DNA of 64,000 nucleotides from Maridesulfovibrio sp. (GCF_963677005.1 NZ_OY781616.1:1901501-1965500); one strand, 5' to 3'. Shown: positions 26,887-36,688, numbered from the stretch's first letter. Translations and numbers: made by a program. The notes: generated by a model from the letters alone, not told the origin.

Positions 26887-27471
26887 CTACTGGACGATTC
26901 CGTCGGCTCTTGCGTCAATCATAAAGTCAGCAAAGGAGTCGAGCAGAAAGTCTATATGGCGGACGACCTGCCCAAGGTGTACCGGTGCATTTTTATCAAC
27001 CAGGATAAAATCTTCGCACTGAAGGTCCCCGTCCTTGTCTACAATAACCTTGCCCGGAGCCCACTTGCCCTGTCCCCATTTGTTGATCCACCTGAGTGCG
27101 GAATTTGTATTTTTAACCCTTCCGCCACCATTGGAAGGAAGAATTACGACCTTGATTCGTACAAGATTCGGCTCGCCGGTAGCTTTCGTTCTTGAAGCAA
27201 CGGTGGTGTCTACTATGAGAAGAAGACTTTCCTTATTGTTTCCACGTTTTACACCGAATTTTGCAGTAAGATATGCATCCTCGGGATTGGAACTCAAATA
27301 TTTTATATTAACATTCCAATCCTTTGTTTTCCTCATATACTTGGCGATAGCCAGCTCGATAGCTTCATCAGATTTTTCCATAAAAACCAGAGGGACTTCT
27401 TTCGCCATTGCGTCAATACTGAAAATTGAAATCAACAGCAGAACAAGAGGAAGTATTATTATTTTTTTCAT
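26887..27471 (-). CDS. Small secreted protein coupled to the Ser/Thr kinase
   Basis: 194 aa with a Sec signal peptide (KKIIILPLVLLLISIFSIDAMA). The mature part has no recognised family; it holds a mixed alpha/beta pattern including LAIAKYMRKTKDWNVNIKYL and a DKDGDLQCEDFILVDK segment. The ATG at 27471 has GGAG six bases upstream and overlaps the kinase stop (ATGA), so it is likely made with the kinase and might be sensed by it through the PEGA region. That link is inference. Confidence 0.7.
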   Translation of the reverse strand: MKKIIILPLVLLLISIFSIDAMAKEVPLVFMEKSDEAIELAIAKYMRKTKDWNVNIKYLSSNPEDAYLTAKFGVKRGNNKESLLLIVDTTVASRTKATGEPNLVRIKVVILPSNGGGRVKNTNSALRWINKWGQGKWAPGKVIVDKDGDLQCEDFILVDKNAPVHLGQVVRHIDFLLDSFADFMIDARADGIVQ

Positions 27472-29570
27472 TTGGTACTCCATGCTTTTTGTATGGCCTC
27501 TCTTTGCTTATCTTGAGCACGAGAGGGAGTTGAGTAATGACTCTGAATGGCCCTTTCCCATTCTTTTTCTACTTTTGAAGAAACCTCCTTCTGTTTGAGT
27601 TTTACTTTCAAACGATAGACATCCCCTCTGGGCACAGAAACGGTTTTGGTTAAATCATTATACTTATTAAGCATTAACTTAACTTTGTATGACCCGTTTG
27701 CAATATCGCCACTCTTGTAAGGGGTCTTACCCACCTTTTTCCCGTTTAAATAAACAGAAGCTCCGGAGGGTGTGCTGGTAACAACCAGCCCGCCTACATT
27801 GACACTTAGCTTACCGAAAACTTTGATGCTGCCTCCACTTGGAACATCTACAGTCTCGGAATACCCTCCGTGCCTGGACAATGACAGTTTAATCGAGTGC
27901 TTGCCGCGCTTTACATCACTTGCGGTATAAGGAGTTACACCAATCTTTTTTCCGTCAAGAAAGACAGACGCACCGGCAGGCTCACTTGCGATTTCAATAT
28001 TACCGAACTCCGAAACCAGGCTCTCGGAAATATTGATCTTCCCACCCTTGGGAAGGGTAAATTCTCTGGTAACCGGCAGATATCTATCCAAAACCAGTTT
28101 CAGTCTGTAGTCACCGTATTCAAATTCAGGCAGGCTCAATGGAGTATTGCCGACCGACTCACCGTTGATCAGAACGGTAGCCCCGGCCGGCTCTGATGTG
28201 ACTTCCAGATCACCGAACAAGGGCACCAGACTGACATTCATGTTCTTTGTTTTGCCCCTATCAACATATACATTTTCCTCGAACGGTTCATACCTGTCCC
28301 GGACAACCCTGATCTTACGGGTTCCGGTGGGCACCTCGTTAATTGTAACAGGAGTTTTGCCCACACGTCCGGAGTCAACAAAGACATCCGCTCCGGCAGG
28401 AACAGAAACGACTGTCAGCATAGGTTCCGAATTTCCAAGGAACATCCAGGCACCCCACCCTGCAGCGGCGAGCACGATCAATCCCAATATAAAAAATACA
28501 GCCGACTTGATTCCCCCGGATTTGGGGGCAGGTTCTGTATAAACCGGAGTCTTTATTTGAGGCTGTGGTGCAGGTTCCGGGGCAGGTTTTACTGCCGAGG
28601 CAGATACGGAGGCTGCTTTAGGTCTGGCTGGTTCTCCTGCAATCATATTTATAAGTTCGATTGCAGTTTTCGGCCGTCCATCCTTGTCTTTGGAAAGACC
28701 GGTGAGCAATGCCCTGTTCACATTATCAGGCAGGTCTTCTATCGGCTCAGGATCCTCGTTCAATATCTGCCAGCGCAGATCTCCGGTAGCAAACGGAGGC
28801 TCGCCGGAAAGCATTTCATAAGCAACAGCGGACAAGGCATAGATGTCCGTCCACGGCCCGATGCCCTTGCCGCGAATCTGTTCCGGAGCCATATAAGCCA
28901 GCGTTCCGGCAGATTCACGTCCCGAGACGCGGGATGCTGAATCGCGCATGACCCGTGCCAGACCGAAGTCGGCAATCTTGGGCCGACCATCATGGGTGAG
29001 AAGAATATTAAGCGGCTTGAGATCACGATGTACAACCGGCGGATTGATGTGGTGGGAATAATCAAGACCTTTTGCTATCTGGGTAAACAGGGGAATAAAC
29101 TCGCTAATGGGAATCCTCCCGCCCTTATCGAGTTTATGCTGCGTCAGACTTCCTCCATCCACATACTCCATGGTGACGAAAGCCTGCCCCTCCCACGTCT
29201 CAAGATTATGCAGACGTACCAGATTTTCATGGGTCAGCCGCAGGGCAATTGCCGTTTCCTTTTTAAGGTCATGAATTGCCTGCGGGTCCATGGCCAGAGA
29301 CTGCGGAATAACCTTCAAGGCCACGTCATGGTCCATGGTCCGGTCATGCGCAAGATAAACTATTCCCATCCCGCCGCGACCTATTTCTCGCAGAACCCTG
29401 TAGCGCCCGGCGACAGTAACCCCCGGAACAATCTGCTGTGCAGCGTTTCCTTCCGGGCCAACGGTATGCATCCCGTCAAAAATATGTCCTTCAAGTGAAG
29501 TGTGACAGTTAGGACACTCCTTAGTGCCTTCGGGCAATTCGGTATGACAATTCCAGCATTTAAAAGACAT
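27468..29570 (-). CDS. Ser/Thr protein kinase with PEGA repeats
   Basis: 700 aa. Order: Zn-ribbon (CWNCHTELPEGTKECPNC, about 5-22), Hanks-type kinase (about 57-320) with Lys86 in VALKV, catalytic HRDLKPLN (181-188) and DFG (201-203), a Pro/Ala-rich linker, one membrane helix (about 356-378), then four PEGA repeats outside the membrane (from about 384, each of the type V.S.P.GA.V...G..VG.TP). All kinase residues are present, so it should be active. The ATG at 29570 has AAGGGG 7 bases upstream. Tandem copies of the AGCGTAGG-N18-CCCCTT motif lie upstream, the nearer one 83 bases away. Confidence 0.93.
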   Translation of the reverse strand: MSFKCWNCHTELPEGTKECPNCHTSLEGHIFDGMHTVGPEGNAAQQIVPGVTVAGRYRVLREIGRGGMGIVYLAHDRTMDHDVALKVIPQSLAMDPQAIHDLKKETAIALRLTHENLVRLHNLETWEGQAFVTMEYVDGGSLTQHKLDKGGRIPISEFIPLFTQIAKGLDYSHHINPPVVHRDLKPLNILLTHDGRPKIADFGLARVMRDSASRVSGRESAGTLAYMAPEQIRGKGIGPWTDIYALSAVAYEMLSGEPPFATGDLRWQILNEDPEPIEDLPDNVNRALLTGLSKDKDGRPKTAIELINMIAGEPARPKAASVSASAVKPAPEPAPQPQIKTPVYTEPAPKSGGIKSAVFFILGLIVLAAAGWGAWMFLGNSEPMLTVVSVPAGADVFVDSGRVGKTPVTINEVPTGTRKIRVVRDRYEPFEENVYVDRGKTKNMNVSLVPLFGDLEVTSEPAGATVLINGESVGNTPLSLPEFEYGDYRLKLVLDRYLPVTREFTLPKGGKINISESLVSEFGNIEIASEPAGASVFLDGKKIGVTPYTASDVKRGKHSIKLSLSRHGGYSETVDVPSGGSIKVFGKLSVNVGGLVVTSTPSGASVYLNGKKVGKTPYKSGDIANGSYKVKLMLNKYNDLTKTVSVPRGDVYRLKVKLKQKEVSSKVEKEWERAIQSHYSTPSRAQDKQREAIQKAWSTK

Positions 29571-29652
29571 TGATATCCCCTTCATATAACACGGCATAAA
29601 GTCTATGCGTTATTCCCAGTCGAATGGAATACATAATTTTTACGTGAATAGG

Positions 29653-29684
29653 AAGGGGAGAAAAACGAATATAGACCCTACGCT
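29653..29684 (-). promoter_or_regulatory. AGCGTAGG-N18-CCCCTT motif, copy A
   Basis: Minus-strand AGCGTAGG (29684-29677), 18 bases, CCCCTT (29658-29653). The near edge lies 83 bases from the kinase start at 29570. The 18-base centre reads GTCTATATTCGTTTTTCT. Same spacing as copies B and C. Confidence 0.65.
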
Positions 29685-29767
29685 CTTAAAAAAAGAAACA
29701 TTTAAACGCAATAATTATTCTTAACGCATTTAAATAAATAGCTTTAATTTAAAAACACAGAAATATG

Positions 29768-29799
29768 AAGGGGAGAAAAATCAGTATAGGCCCTACGCT
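29768..29799 (-). promoter_or_regulatory. AGCGTAGG-N18-CCCCTT motif, copy B
   Basis: Minus-strand AGCGTAGG (29799-29792), 18 bases, CCCCTT (29773-29768), 115 bases from copy A and in the same direction. The centre reads GCCTATACTGATTTTTCT, close to copy A. No separate minus-strand gene lies between, so it is probably a second site for the kinase operon. Confidence 0.6.
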
Positions 29800-29911
29800 C
29801 TGCACAATACACCTACCGCAAATACATCCGCCGTTTATTTTACCGCCCATTTCTGCTATCGGATAAGAAAAGGTATTTTTGATCCACACCATAGCCGCAG
29901 AAGGTAAGGCC

Positions 29912-31678
29912 GTGAAAAAATCAGATTCATCCAGACGTAATTTCATGAAAATGGCCGGATTGGGGCTTGTGGCCTCTACCCTTCACGCAACATCCGGCAA
30001 TGTATTCGCAGCAAAATCCAGGGAAGGAGCACCAACGGAAACTCCGGACAGGATTGCCGGGAAGGGATACAATGTTGTCCTGATCGTCACTGATCAGGAG
30101 CGGTATTTCAAAAAAATCCCCGAAAGCGCGGAACTTTCCTCCAGAGAAAAAATAAAGCGTGAAGGTGTCAGCTTCAATAATCATTACAATTGCTCAAACA
30201 TGTGCACATCCTCGCGTTCTGTCATCTACACAGGCCAGCACATCCAGCACACCGGCATGTTCGACAATACCAATCTCCCCTGGCAGCCGGACATGTCCAC
30301 GGAAATACCGACCATCGGACACATGATGCGCGAACTGGGCTACTACACCGCCTACAAAGGCAAGGTGCACCTAAGCGAGGCCCTCACTCCGGAAGCCGAC
30401 AAGGATGATAAGCTGATGACCGATGCCATGGAGCCCTACGGTTTTTCCGATTTCAATCCCACCGGCGACCACTACGGAAAGACTCTGGGAGGATACACCC
30501 ACGACACAGGCTTTGCCGGGGACGCCGTGAACTGGCTGCGTGCAAAGGGAGCGCCACTCAACGAAGAAGGTAAACCGTTCTTTCTGGCCGTAAATCTGAT
30601 CAATCCGCACGATATAATGTACTTTGACACGGACCCGGACGGAAAAGACAAGCAGCAGACCGGAAAACTGCTGGACCCGATCAACAGGGCACCAGAAAAC
30701 ACCGTGTACATGAAAAAGCATCAGGACTTTCCCCTGCCGGAAAACCTGTATCAGCCCATTACGGAAAAAGGCCGTCCGCGAGCTCACTATGAATACCACA
30801 TGGGCTGGGATTACATGGTGGGAGCCATTCCCGATACCGACGCTCACTGGACCAGATACCGGGATTACTATCTGAACTGCTTAAAAGATGCGGACATGCA
30901 GATCGGGACAGTTCTTGATGAACTGGAACGGCAGGGCATGCGGAAAAACACGGTGATAGTCTTTACCGCGGATCACGGCGAAATGGGCGGAAACCACAAC
31001 CTGCGCGGCAAAGGTCCGTTTTCATACGAGGAGAACATCCACGTTCCCATGATCATTATGCATCCGGAAATTTCCGGCGGGAAGTCGACCAGAGCGATTT
31101 CATCCCATCTGGACCTGGCTCCGACACTCATGAACCTGACCGGGGCGGAATCCGCAAAAATACAGAAAATCACTCAGACCCTTCCGGGAAAGGACATGAG
31201 CCCGGTTCTCAGGAATCCTACAGGAGCCGGGATTGACAGTATCCGCCCCGGAGCACTGCATTGCTTTGACATGATCCTGACCGTGGACGGGGATTTCATC
31301 AAAAAAACAGTGGAAGCATTTGACAAGGGTGAAGACTGGGTCAGGGAAAAGAACATCCGCCCCGATCTTTCCAAGCGGGGAAACATCCGCATAGTCTTTG
31401 ACGGAAGATACAAATTCGCCCGTTACTTCGCCCCATTACAGCACAACACACCGGAAACATGGGAAGAGCTGAAACGCCTGAATGATCTGGAACTGTTCGA
31501 CCTGAGAAACGATCCGCATGAAATGCACAATCTCGCGATGACCCCTGAAAAAAACAAATCCCTGATCATGCGCATGAACAGGCTGATGAACGAACTTATC
31601 AAACAGGAAGTGGGCAAGGATGTCGGACGGGAACTTGAGGACTATCACGACTGGGTAGTAACGGACCTGCGTCACTGA
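29912..31678 (+). CDS. Tat-exported type I sulfatase
   Basis: About 588 aa. A Tat signal (SSRRNFMKMAGLG) starts from the GTG at 29912 with AAGG upstream; an upstream TTG at 29879 adds 11 unlikely residues. The active-site region reads NMCTSSRSVIYTGQ: the Cys (codon 30203-30205) is the residue converted to formylglycine, and the usual Pro/Ala two positions later is Ser. Metal ligands are seen as VLIVTDQER and TADHGEMGG. The class hydrolyses sulfate esters; whether aryl, choline or carbohydrate sulfate is not readable. The maturase gene overlaps its stop codon (TGATG). Confidence 0.9.
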   Translation: MKKSDSSRRNFMKMAGLGLVASTLHATSGNVFAAKSREGAPTETPDRIAGKGYNVVLIVTDQERYFKKIPESAELSSREKIKREGVSFNNHYNCSNMCTSSRSVIYTGQHIQHTGMFDNTNLPWQPDMSTEIPTIGHMMRELGYYTAYKGKVHLSEALTPEADKDDKLMTDAMEPYGFSDFNPTGDHYGKTLGGYTHDTGFAGDAVNWLRAKGAPLNEEGKPFFLAVNLINPHDIMYFDTDPDGKDKQQTGKLLDPINRAPENTVYMKKHQDFPLPENLYQPITEKGRPRAHYEYHMGWDYMVGAIPDTDAHWTRYRDYYLNCLKDADMQIGTVLDELERQGMRKNTVIVFTADHGEMGGNHNLRGKGPFSYEENIHVPMIIMHPEISGGKSTRAISSHLDLAPTLMNLTGAESAKIQKITQTLPGKDMSPVLRNPTGAGIDSIRPGALHCFDMILTVDGDFIKKTVEAFDKGEDWVREKNIRPDLSKRGNIRIVFDGRYKFARYFAPLQHNTPETWEELKRLNDLELFDLRNDPHEMHNLAMTPEKNKSLIMRMNRLMNELIKQEVGKDVGRELEDYHDWVVTDLRH

Positions 31679-32856
31679 TGTCCTACTCCATCATAGCCAA
31701 ACCGGTTGGCCCGCGCTGCAATATGCGCTGCACCTACTGCTATTACCTTGAAAAGGAATCGCTGTTCACAGGCTCCGGAGGGAAAACTTGCGGAACCATG
31801 TCCGAACAGGTGCTTGAAACCTATGTACGGCAGATGTTCGGTTCACCCGGCACAGGACCTGTGGAATTCGTCTGGCAGGGGGGAGAACCGCTGCTGGCCG
31901 GAATCCCCTTCTATCGGGAGGCCGTGCGCCTTCAGCAGAAATACGCGGGTCAGCGTCCATTTGCCAATGTGATCCAGTCCAACGGCACCCTGCTTGATGA
32001 CGAATGGGGGGAATTTCTGGCCCGGAACAGATTTCTGGCCGGAATCAGCCTTGACGGTCCCGAAAAACTTCACAATGCCTACCGGGTTGACCGGCAGGGA
32101 AACGGTTCTTTCAAAAAGGTCATGAACGGTCTGGACATGCTGCGCAAACACGGTGTGGATTACAATATCCTTGCCACAATCAACAGCCGCAACGCCGACC
32201 ATCCGCTTGCGACCTACCGTTTTCTCCGCGAACAAAGTCAGGGTTTTCTGCAGTTCGTACCCGTGGTCAGGCAGGACACGGAATCCGAATCCGGAGTTAC
32301 GCCGTGGAGCGTGGAATCAGGCCGGTTCGGAGAGTTTTATACTGCGGTTTACGACGAATGGATCAGCCGGGATGTAGGTAAAGTGTTTGTTCAGCTGTTT
32401 GACGCAACTCTTGGCAACTATCTGGGGGGCCCTGCTCCGGTATGCTATTACGCCGAAAACTGCCCGAAAACCGGGCTGCTTGAACATACCGGGGAAGTCT
32501 TCGCCTGCGATCACTTTGTTTCCCCAGAATATAAGCGCGGCAACATCATGTTTCACTCGCTCCGGGACATGCTGGAATCAAAGGAACAGAATTCATTTGT
32601 ACTCGGGAAATCCCGAAATCTCCCTACAGAGTGCCGCACCTGTGCGGTACTTTTCGCATGCAAGGGAGAATGCCCGAAGAACCGCTTTCTGCGGACAACT
32701 GACGGTACAAAGAATTATCTTTGCGCCGGATATAAACAATTCTTTGAACACAGTGCCCCTACTATGAAACAAATGGCCTGTATCGTAAGACAGGGAAGAC
32801 CGGCCGAGGAAATAATGTATTTATTTAGGGCAGAACAGCAGCATGTTCCAGAGTAG
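31678..32856 (+). CDS. Anaerobic sulfatase-maturating radical SAM enzyme
   Basis: 392 aa. It installs formylglycine in the adjacent sulfatase without oxygen. The radical SAM motif CNMRCTYCYY is at the N-terminus, and the SPASM-type region has clustered cysteines (CPKTG, CDHF, CRTCAVLFACKGECPKNR) for two auxiliary [4Fe-4S] clusters. The family likeness is strong (anSME type). Its start overlaps the sulfatase stop codon, so the two are coupled. No clear terminator follows; a weak imperfect hairpin at about 32875-32915 may serve. Confidence 0.93.
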   Translation: MSYSIIAKPVGPRCNMRCTYCYYLEKESLFTGSGGKTCGTMSEQVLETYVRQMFGSPGTGPVEFVWQGGEPLLAGIPFYREAVRLQQKYAGQRPFANVIQSNGTLLDDEWGEFLARNRFLAGISLDGPEKLHNAYRVDRQGNGSFKKVMNGLDMLRKHGVDYNILATINSRNADHPLATYRFLREQSQGFLQFVPVVRQDTESESGVTPWSVESGRFGEFYTAVYDEWISRDVGKVFVQLFDATLGNYLGGPAPVCYYAENCPKTGLLEHTGEVFACDHFVSPEYKRGNIMFHSLRDMLESKEQNSFVLGKSRNLPTECRTCAVLFACKGECPKNRFLRTTDGTKNYLCAGYKQFFEHSAPTMKQMACIVRQGRPAEEIMYLFRAEQQHVPE

Positions 32857-33313
32857 ACTGATGGACGAAACAAAGTCCGGAAGGACAAACAGATTGTTGT
32901 CTCCGGATTCACAAAAGTAAAAGAACAAAACAAAAACATAACTGAATAGTAAAACAATTCTGAACAACACAAACATGCTGCATAACACCACCATTTACCC
33001 ACGCAACATACTGCTAAGCAGCCACAACCGCTATAACAAGATGTAAATAACACATAAAGCAAACGCAGTATTAACCGCGCACTCAGATTCTGTTACAAAT
33101 TTCACCGACATAGCTCTGAACAACAGAAAAGACTCAATTCTTTTGAAAGAATTATGTCATTTTTGTAAATATCTTTTTTTAGTGACATTAGTTTTGATTG
33201 TTTTTATACCAAAAATGTATCCAACTCATTACTGACAAAGCCGAACCCCGTGCGCGCGAGATTCAGTTTGGGAAAACGCCAAGCCATATCGTAATTCGAG
33301 AAAGGAACTGACT
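32857..33313. other. Gene-free AT-rich region before the Amt fusion
   Basis: About 455 bases with no convincing gene. No recognisable sigma54 (TGGCAC-N5-TTGC) site was seen, which would have been expected for a nitrogen-regulated ammonium transporter. Confidence 0.5.
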
Positions 33314-36300
33314 ATGGATAAACCGCTAATTGACGTGCTGTGGATTTTGATCTGCTCCGCCCTTGTTTTTCTTATGCAGCCAGGGTTTATGTGCCTTGAA
33401 TCAGGACTGACCCGATCAAAAAACTCAATCAACGTTGCTGCCAAAAACCTGGCCGATTTCGTTTTTTCCACCTGCAGTTTCTGGTTCCTCGGCTACGGCA
33501 TCATGTTCGGTACGGAATACTGCGGACTCTTCGGCACTGATTCCTTTTTCACATCAGTCCTCACAACGCCTTACATGACTTCGTTTTTCGTTTTCCAGAT
33601 CATGTTCTGCGGCACGGCCACTACTATTTTTTCCGGCGCCATTGCCGAGCGTATGTCGTTTGCCGCATACCTTATCGTCGCCGAAATTCTATCCACCATT
33701 GTCTACCCTCTTTTCGGCAACTGGGCATGGAACGGCTTGGAAACCGGCGAACTGCAGGGGTGGCTTGGGGCCCGCGGTTTTATTGATTTCGCAGGCTCGA
33801 CCGTAGTCCACTCCGTTGGCGGATGGGTTGCCCTTGCCGCCCTCATAGTAATAGGTCCCCGCAAAGGACGTTTTGCTCCGGACGGAACCGTAAGGGAAAT
33901 GAACCCATCAAACCTTCCGATGTCTGTGCTCGGAACACTGCTGCTGTGGTTCGGCTGGTTCGGATTCAACGGCGGCTCCACCCTGACTCTGGACAAATCC
34001 GTCTCCATGATCATTGCGAACACTGTTCTGGCCGGATCATCCGGGGCAGTCACCTGCCTCATGCTGGGGTGGTTCCAGTGCAAAATGCCGAAAATTACAG
34101 ATCTCATAAACGGCTCGCTTGGTGGGCTCGTGGCCATCACTGCAAACTGCCATGTGGTCTCAGGACTGGATGCCGTCATAATAGGGGCAGTGGCCGGACC
34201 TATCTGCATCTGGGCCGAAAAACTACTGGAAAAACTCAGGATTGACGATGCGGTCGGCGCTGTGCCGGTCCACCTGTGTTGCGGCATCTGGGGAACACTT
34301 GCCGTGGCATTATTCGGAAAGCCGGAACTGATCGGCACCGGGCTGTCCATGACGGACCAGTTCATAATTCAGCTTACGGGCGTGGCCGCAGCATTTGCAA
34401 TAGCCTTTCTTTTCCCGTTCTTCCTGCTCAAGGGCATAAATAGGATTTTCCCCTTGCGAGTACCGGTGGAAGAAGAGGAAGACGGCCTGAACATCTCCGA
34501 ACACGGGGCCAGAACAGACCTGCTGGACCTGTTTGAAGCCATGGAACGGCAGGCGGAAACCAAAGACCTGTCTCTGAGGGTTCCGGTTGAACCTTTCACT
34601 GAGGTCGGCAGCATTGCAAAATGCTACAATCAGGTAATGTCGGCGCTGGAAGAAAGCGTTTCCAAAACCGAAGCGATAATCAACACCGCCACGGACGGCA
34701 TCCTGACCTTTTCACGCGACACAATGGCCCTGCTTCAAGCCAATCCTCGAGCCAGAGAGATGTTTGCCCTTCCCGGATCAGGCTCCCTTGACTCTTTCCA
34801 GTTTACCGATCTTGTCGATCCCGGCGAGAAAGACACGGAATCCCTTTTCTGCTCCAGTTCCGTGGAACTGAACGGCAGCAGTACCGGAGGAGATAGTTTT
34901 CCTATCGAGGCAGTCATAACCCCGGCCAAGGGAATGCCTTTTTATACGGCCATCATCAGAGACATTACCGAGCGCAAGGAAGCGGAACTGGAAATACGCA
35001 CCCAGCAGGCCTACTTCCAGCAATTATTTGAAAGCTCTCCGCAGGCGATTGTGCAGGTGGATACTCTGGGAGTGATAAAGGATGTGAACAAGGGCTTTGA
35101 AAGCCTGTTCGGTTTTTCCAGAGATGAGGTCATAGGAGCCTTCAACCGCAGTGTTGTGGTGCCGGAAAATCTCCAGGCCGAGGCAAGACAATTCAACGAA
35201 ACCCTCATGACCGGGCGTGTCGTGGACAAGGAGACTGTCAGACGGCACAAGGACGGGCGGCTCATACCCATATCTCTCATAGGTTATCCCATCTATGTTG
35301 AATGCGATCTGCGCGGTATCTACTATATATATACGGATATCACTCAGCGTAAGGCCTTTGAAGACCAGCTGTCGCATCAGGCCTTTCACGACTCCCTGAC
35401 CGGACTGCCGAACAGGGTCCTTTTTTCCGAACGGCTTTCCAGAGCACTTAAACGCTCAAAGCGGAATAAAAAATATAAATTTGCGGCCATGATGCTTGAT
35501 CTGGACCGGTTCAAATGGATCAACGATACTCTCGGACACCACGCCGGAGACGAATTCCTCATCGCTATTGCCGACAGATTGAGTTCCTGCATACGCGAAG
35601 TGGATACTGTAGCCCGTCTGGGCGGCGACGAATTCGGTATAGTTGTGGAAGAGTACGGTTCCTATCAGGAAGTCATCAGGATTGCCAAACGAATCCAGAA
35701 TTCTCTGCAGATTCCGCTTTCTCTGGCCGACACCAAGGTTACGTCCAGTGCCAGCATAGGCATAGTGCTGAAAGTTGAGGATTATCAGGACGCGGACTCC
35801 CTCATGAGAGACGCGGATATAGCGATGTACCGGGCCAAGGAACTGGGCAGGGCCAGATTCAAGGTCTTCAACCAGCGCATGCATTCACGGCTGGTAGCCG
35901 AAGTTGAACTTGAAAACGATCTGCGTGAGGCTATTCAGGAAGAACAGCTCACCCTTTATTACCAGCCGATAATGAACACATTCACAGGCGGATTAAGCGG
36001 ATTCGAAGCCCTGCTGCGCTGGAACAGCCCGACCAGAGGCATGGTCTCTCCTCTGGTCATAATTCCCATGGCGGAAGAAACCGGCCTGATAGTTCCTCTG
36101 GGGCAATGGATCCTGAGAGAAGCCTGCATGCGTATGAAGCAGTGGCTGGATACTACGGGTATCACGGACCTGACCGTCAACGTGAACCTGTCTTTCAAAC
36201 AGTTCGCACAGCCGAACTTTACCCAGTTCGTCAAGAGTTCGCTGGAGCAGACCGGGCTTTCGCCGAAAAATCTTAAACTGGAACTTACCGAGAGCTGCCT

Positions 36301-36688
36301 GATGCAGAACCCGGCTGAAACCATGGTGAAGCTTTCCGCATTGCGCGAGCTCGGAGTTCAACTGGTGATTGACGATTTCGGAACCGGCTACTCCTCGCTG
36401 AGTTATCTGCAACGGTTCCCCATAAACGGTCTCAAGATAGACCGGTCTTTTATTTCCGGTGACCCCCATGACAAATCAAACCGGGAAATAGTCCGGACAA
36501 TCATCAGTATGGCCAAAAGTCTCGGGCTTGAAGTTGTTGCTGAAGGTGTTGAAGATTCAACGCAGCTTGAAATGCTCCAGAACATGTCCTGCGACCGGGT
36601 CCAGGGTTTTATGTTTTCACGCCCGGTTGAGGCTGAGAACGTTGAAAAGTTCATCAGGAAACATTTCCCGGATAAGGGTCAGGAATAG
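33314..36688 (+). CDS. Ammonium transporter-like sensor fused to PAS-GGDEF-EAL
   Basis: 1124 aa. Residues 1-385 form an Amt domain with 11 predicted membrane helices and the pore His pair (His166, His320). A HAMP-like linker (about 400-455) and two PAS-like domains (about 455-690) follow. The GGDEF motif RLGGDEF (about 767-773) has the inhibitory I-site REVD five residues upstream. The EAL domain (from about 897) keeps E-A-L, NVNLSFKQF, ELTES, DDFGTGYSS, KIDRSFI, AEGVED and QGF, so both cyclase and phosphodiesterase sites look intact. It should link ammonium to c-di-GMP. AAAGGA lies 7 bases before the ATG. Amt fusions to histidine kinases are known; this one replaces the kinase. Confidence 0.92.
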   Translation: MDKPLIDVLWILICSALVFLMQPGFMCLESGLTRSKNSINVAAKNLADFVFSTCSFWFLGYGIMFGTEYCGLFGTDSFFTSVLTTPYMTSFFVFQIMFCGTATTIFSGAIAERMSFAAYLIVAEILSTIVYPLFGNWAWNGLETGELQGWLGARGFIDFAGSTVVHSVGGWVALAALIVIGPRKGRFAPDGTVREMNPSNLPMSVLGTLLLWFGWFGFNGGSTLTLDKSVSMIIANTVLAGSSGAVTCLMLGWFQCKMPKITDLINGSLGGLVAITANCHVVSGLDAVIIGAVAGPICIWAEKLLEKLRIDDAVGAVPVHLCCGIWGTLAVALFGKPELIGTGLSMTDQFIIQLTGVAAAFAIAFLFPFFLLKGINRIFPLRVPVEEEEDGLNISEHGARTDLLDLFEAMERQAETKDLSLRVPVEPFTEVGSIAKCYNQVMSALEESVSKTEAIINTATDGILTFSRDTMALLQANPRAREMFALPGSGSLDSFQFTDLVDPGEKDTESLFCSSSVELNGSSTGGDSFPIEAVITPAKGMPFYTAIIRDITERKEAELEIRTQQAYFQQLFESSPQAIVQVDTLGVIKDVNKGFESLFGFSRDEVIGAFNRSVVVPENLQAEARQFNETLMTGRVVDKETVRRHKDGRLIPISLIGYPIYVECDLRGIYYIYTDITQRKAFEDQLSHQAFHDSLTGLPNRVLFSERLSRALKRSKRNKKYKFAAMMLDLDRFKWINDTLGHHAGDEFLIAIADRLSSCIREVDTVARLGGDEFGIVVEEYGSYQEVIRIAKRIQNSLQIPLSLADTKVTSSASIGIVLKVEDYQDADSLMRDADIAMYRAKELGRARFKVFNQRMHSRLVAEVELENDLREAIQEEQLTLYYQPIMNTFTGGLSGFEALLRWNSPTRGMVSPLVIIPMAEETGLIVPLGQWILREACMRMKQWLDTTGITDLTVNVNLSFKQFAQPNFTQFVKSSLEQTGLSPKNLKLELTESCLMQNPAETMVKLSALRELGVQLVIDDFGTGYSSLSYLQRFPINGLKIDRSFISGDPHDKSNREIVRTIISMAKSLGLEVVAEGVEDSTQLEMLQNMSCDRVQGFMFSRPVEAENVEKFIRKHFPDKGQE

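Noticed and set aside
32875-32915. Intrinsic terminator after the sulfatase maturase
   Set aside because: The TCCGGA/TCCGGA stem has a bulge and no U-tract on the plus strand, so it is only a weak candidate.
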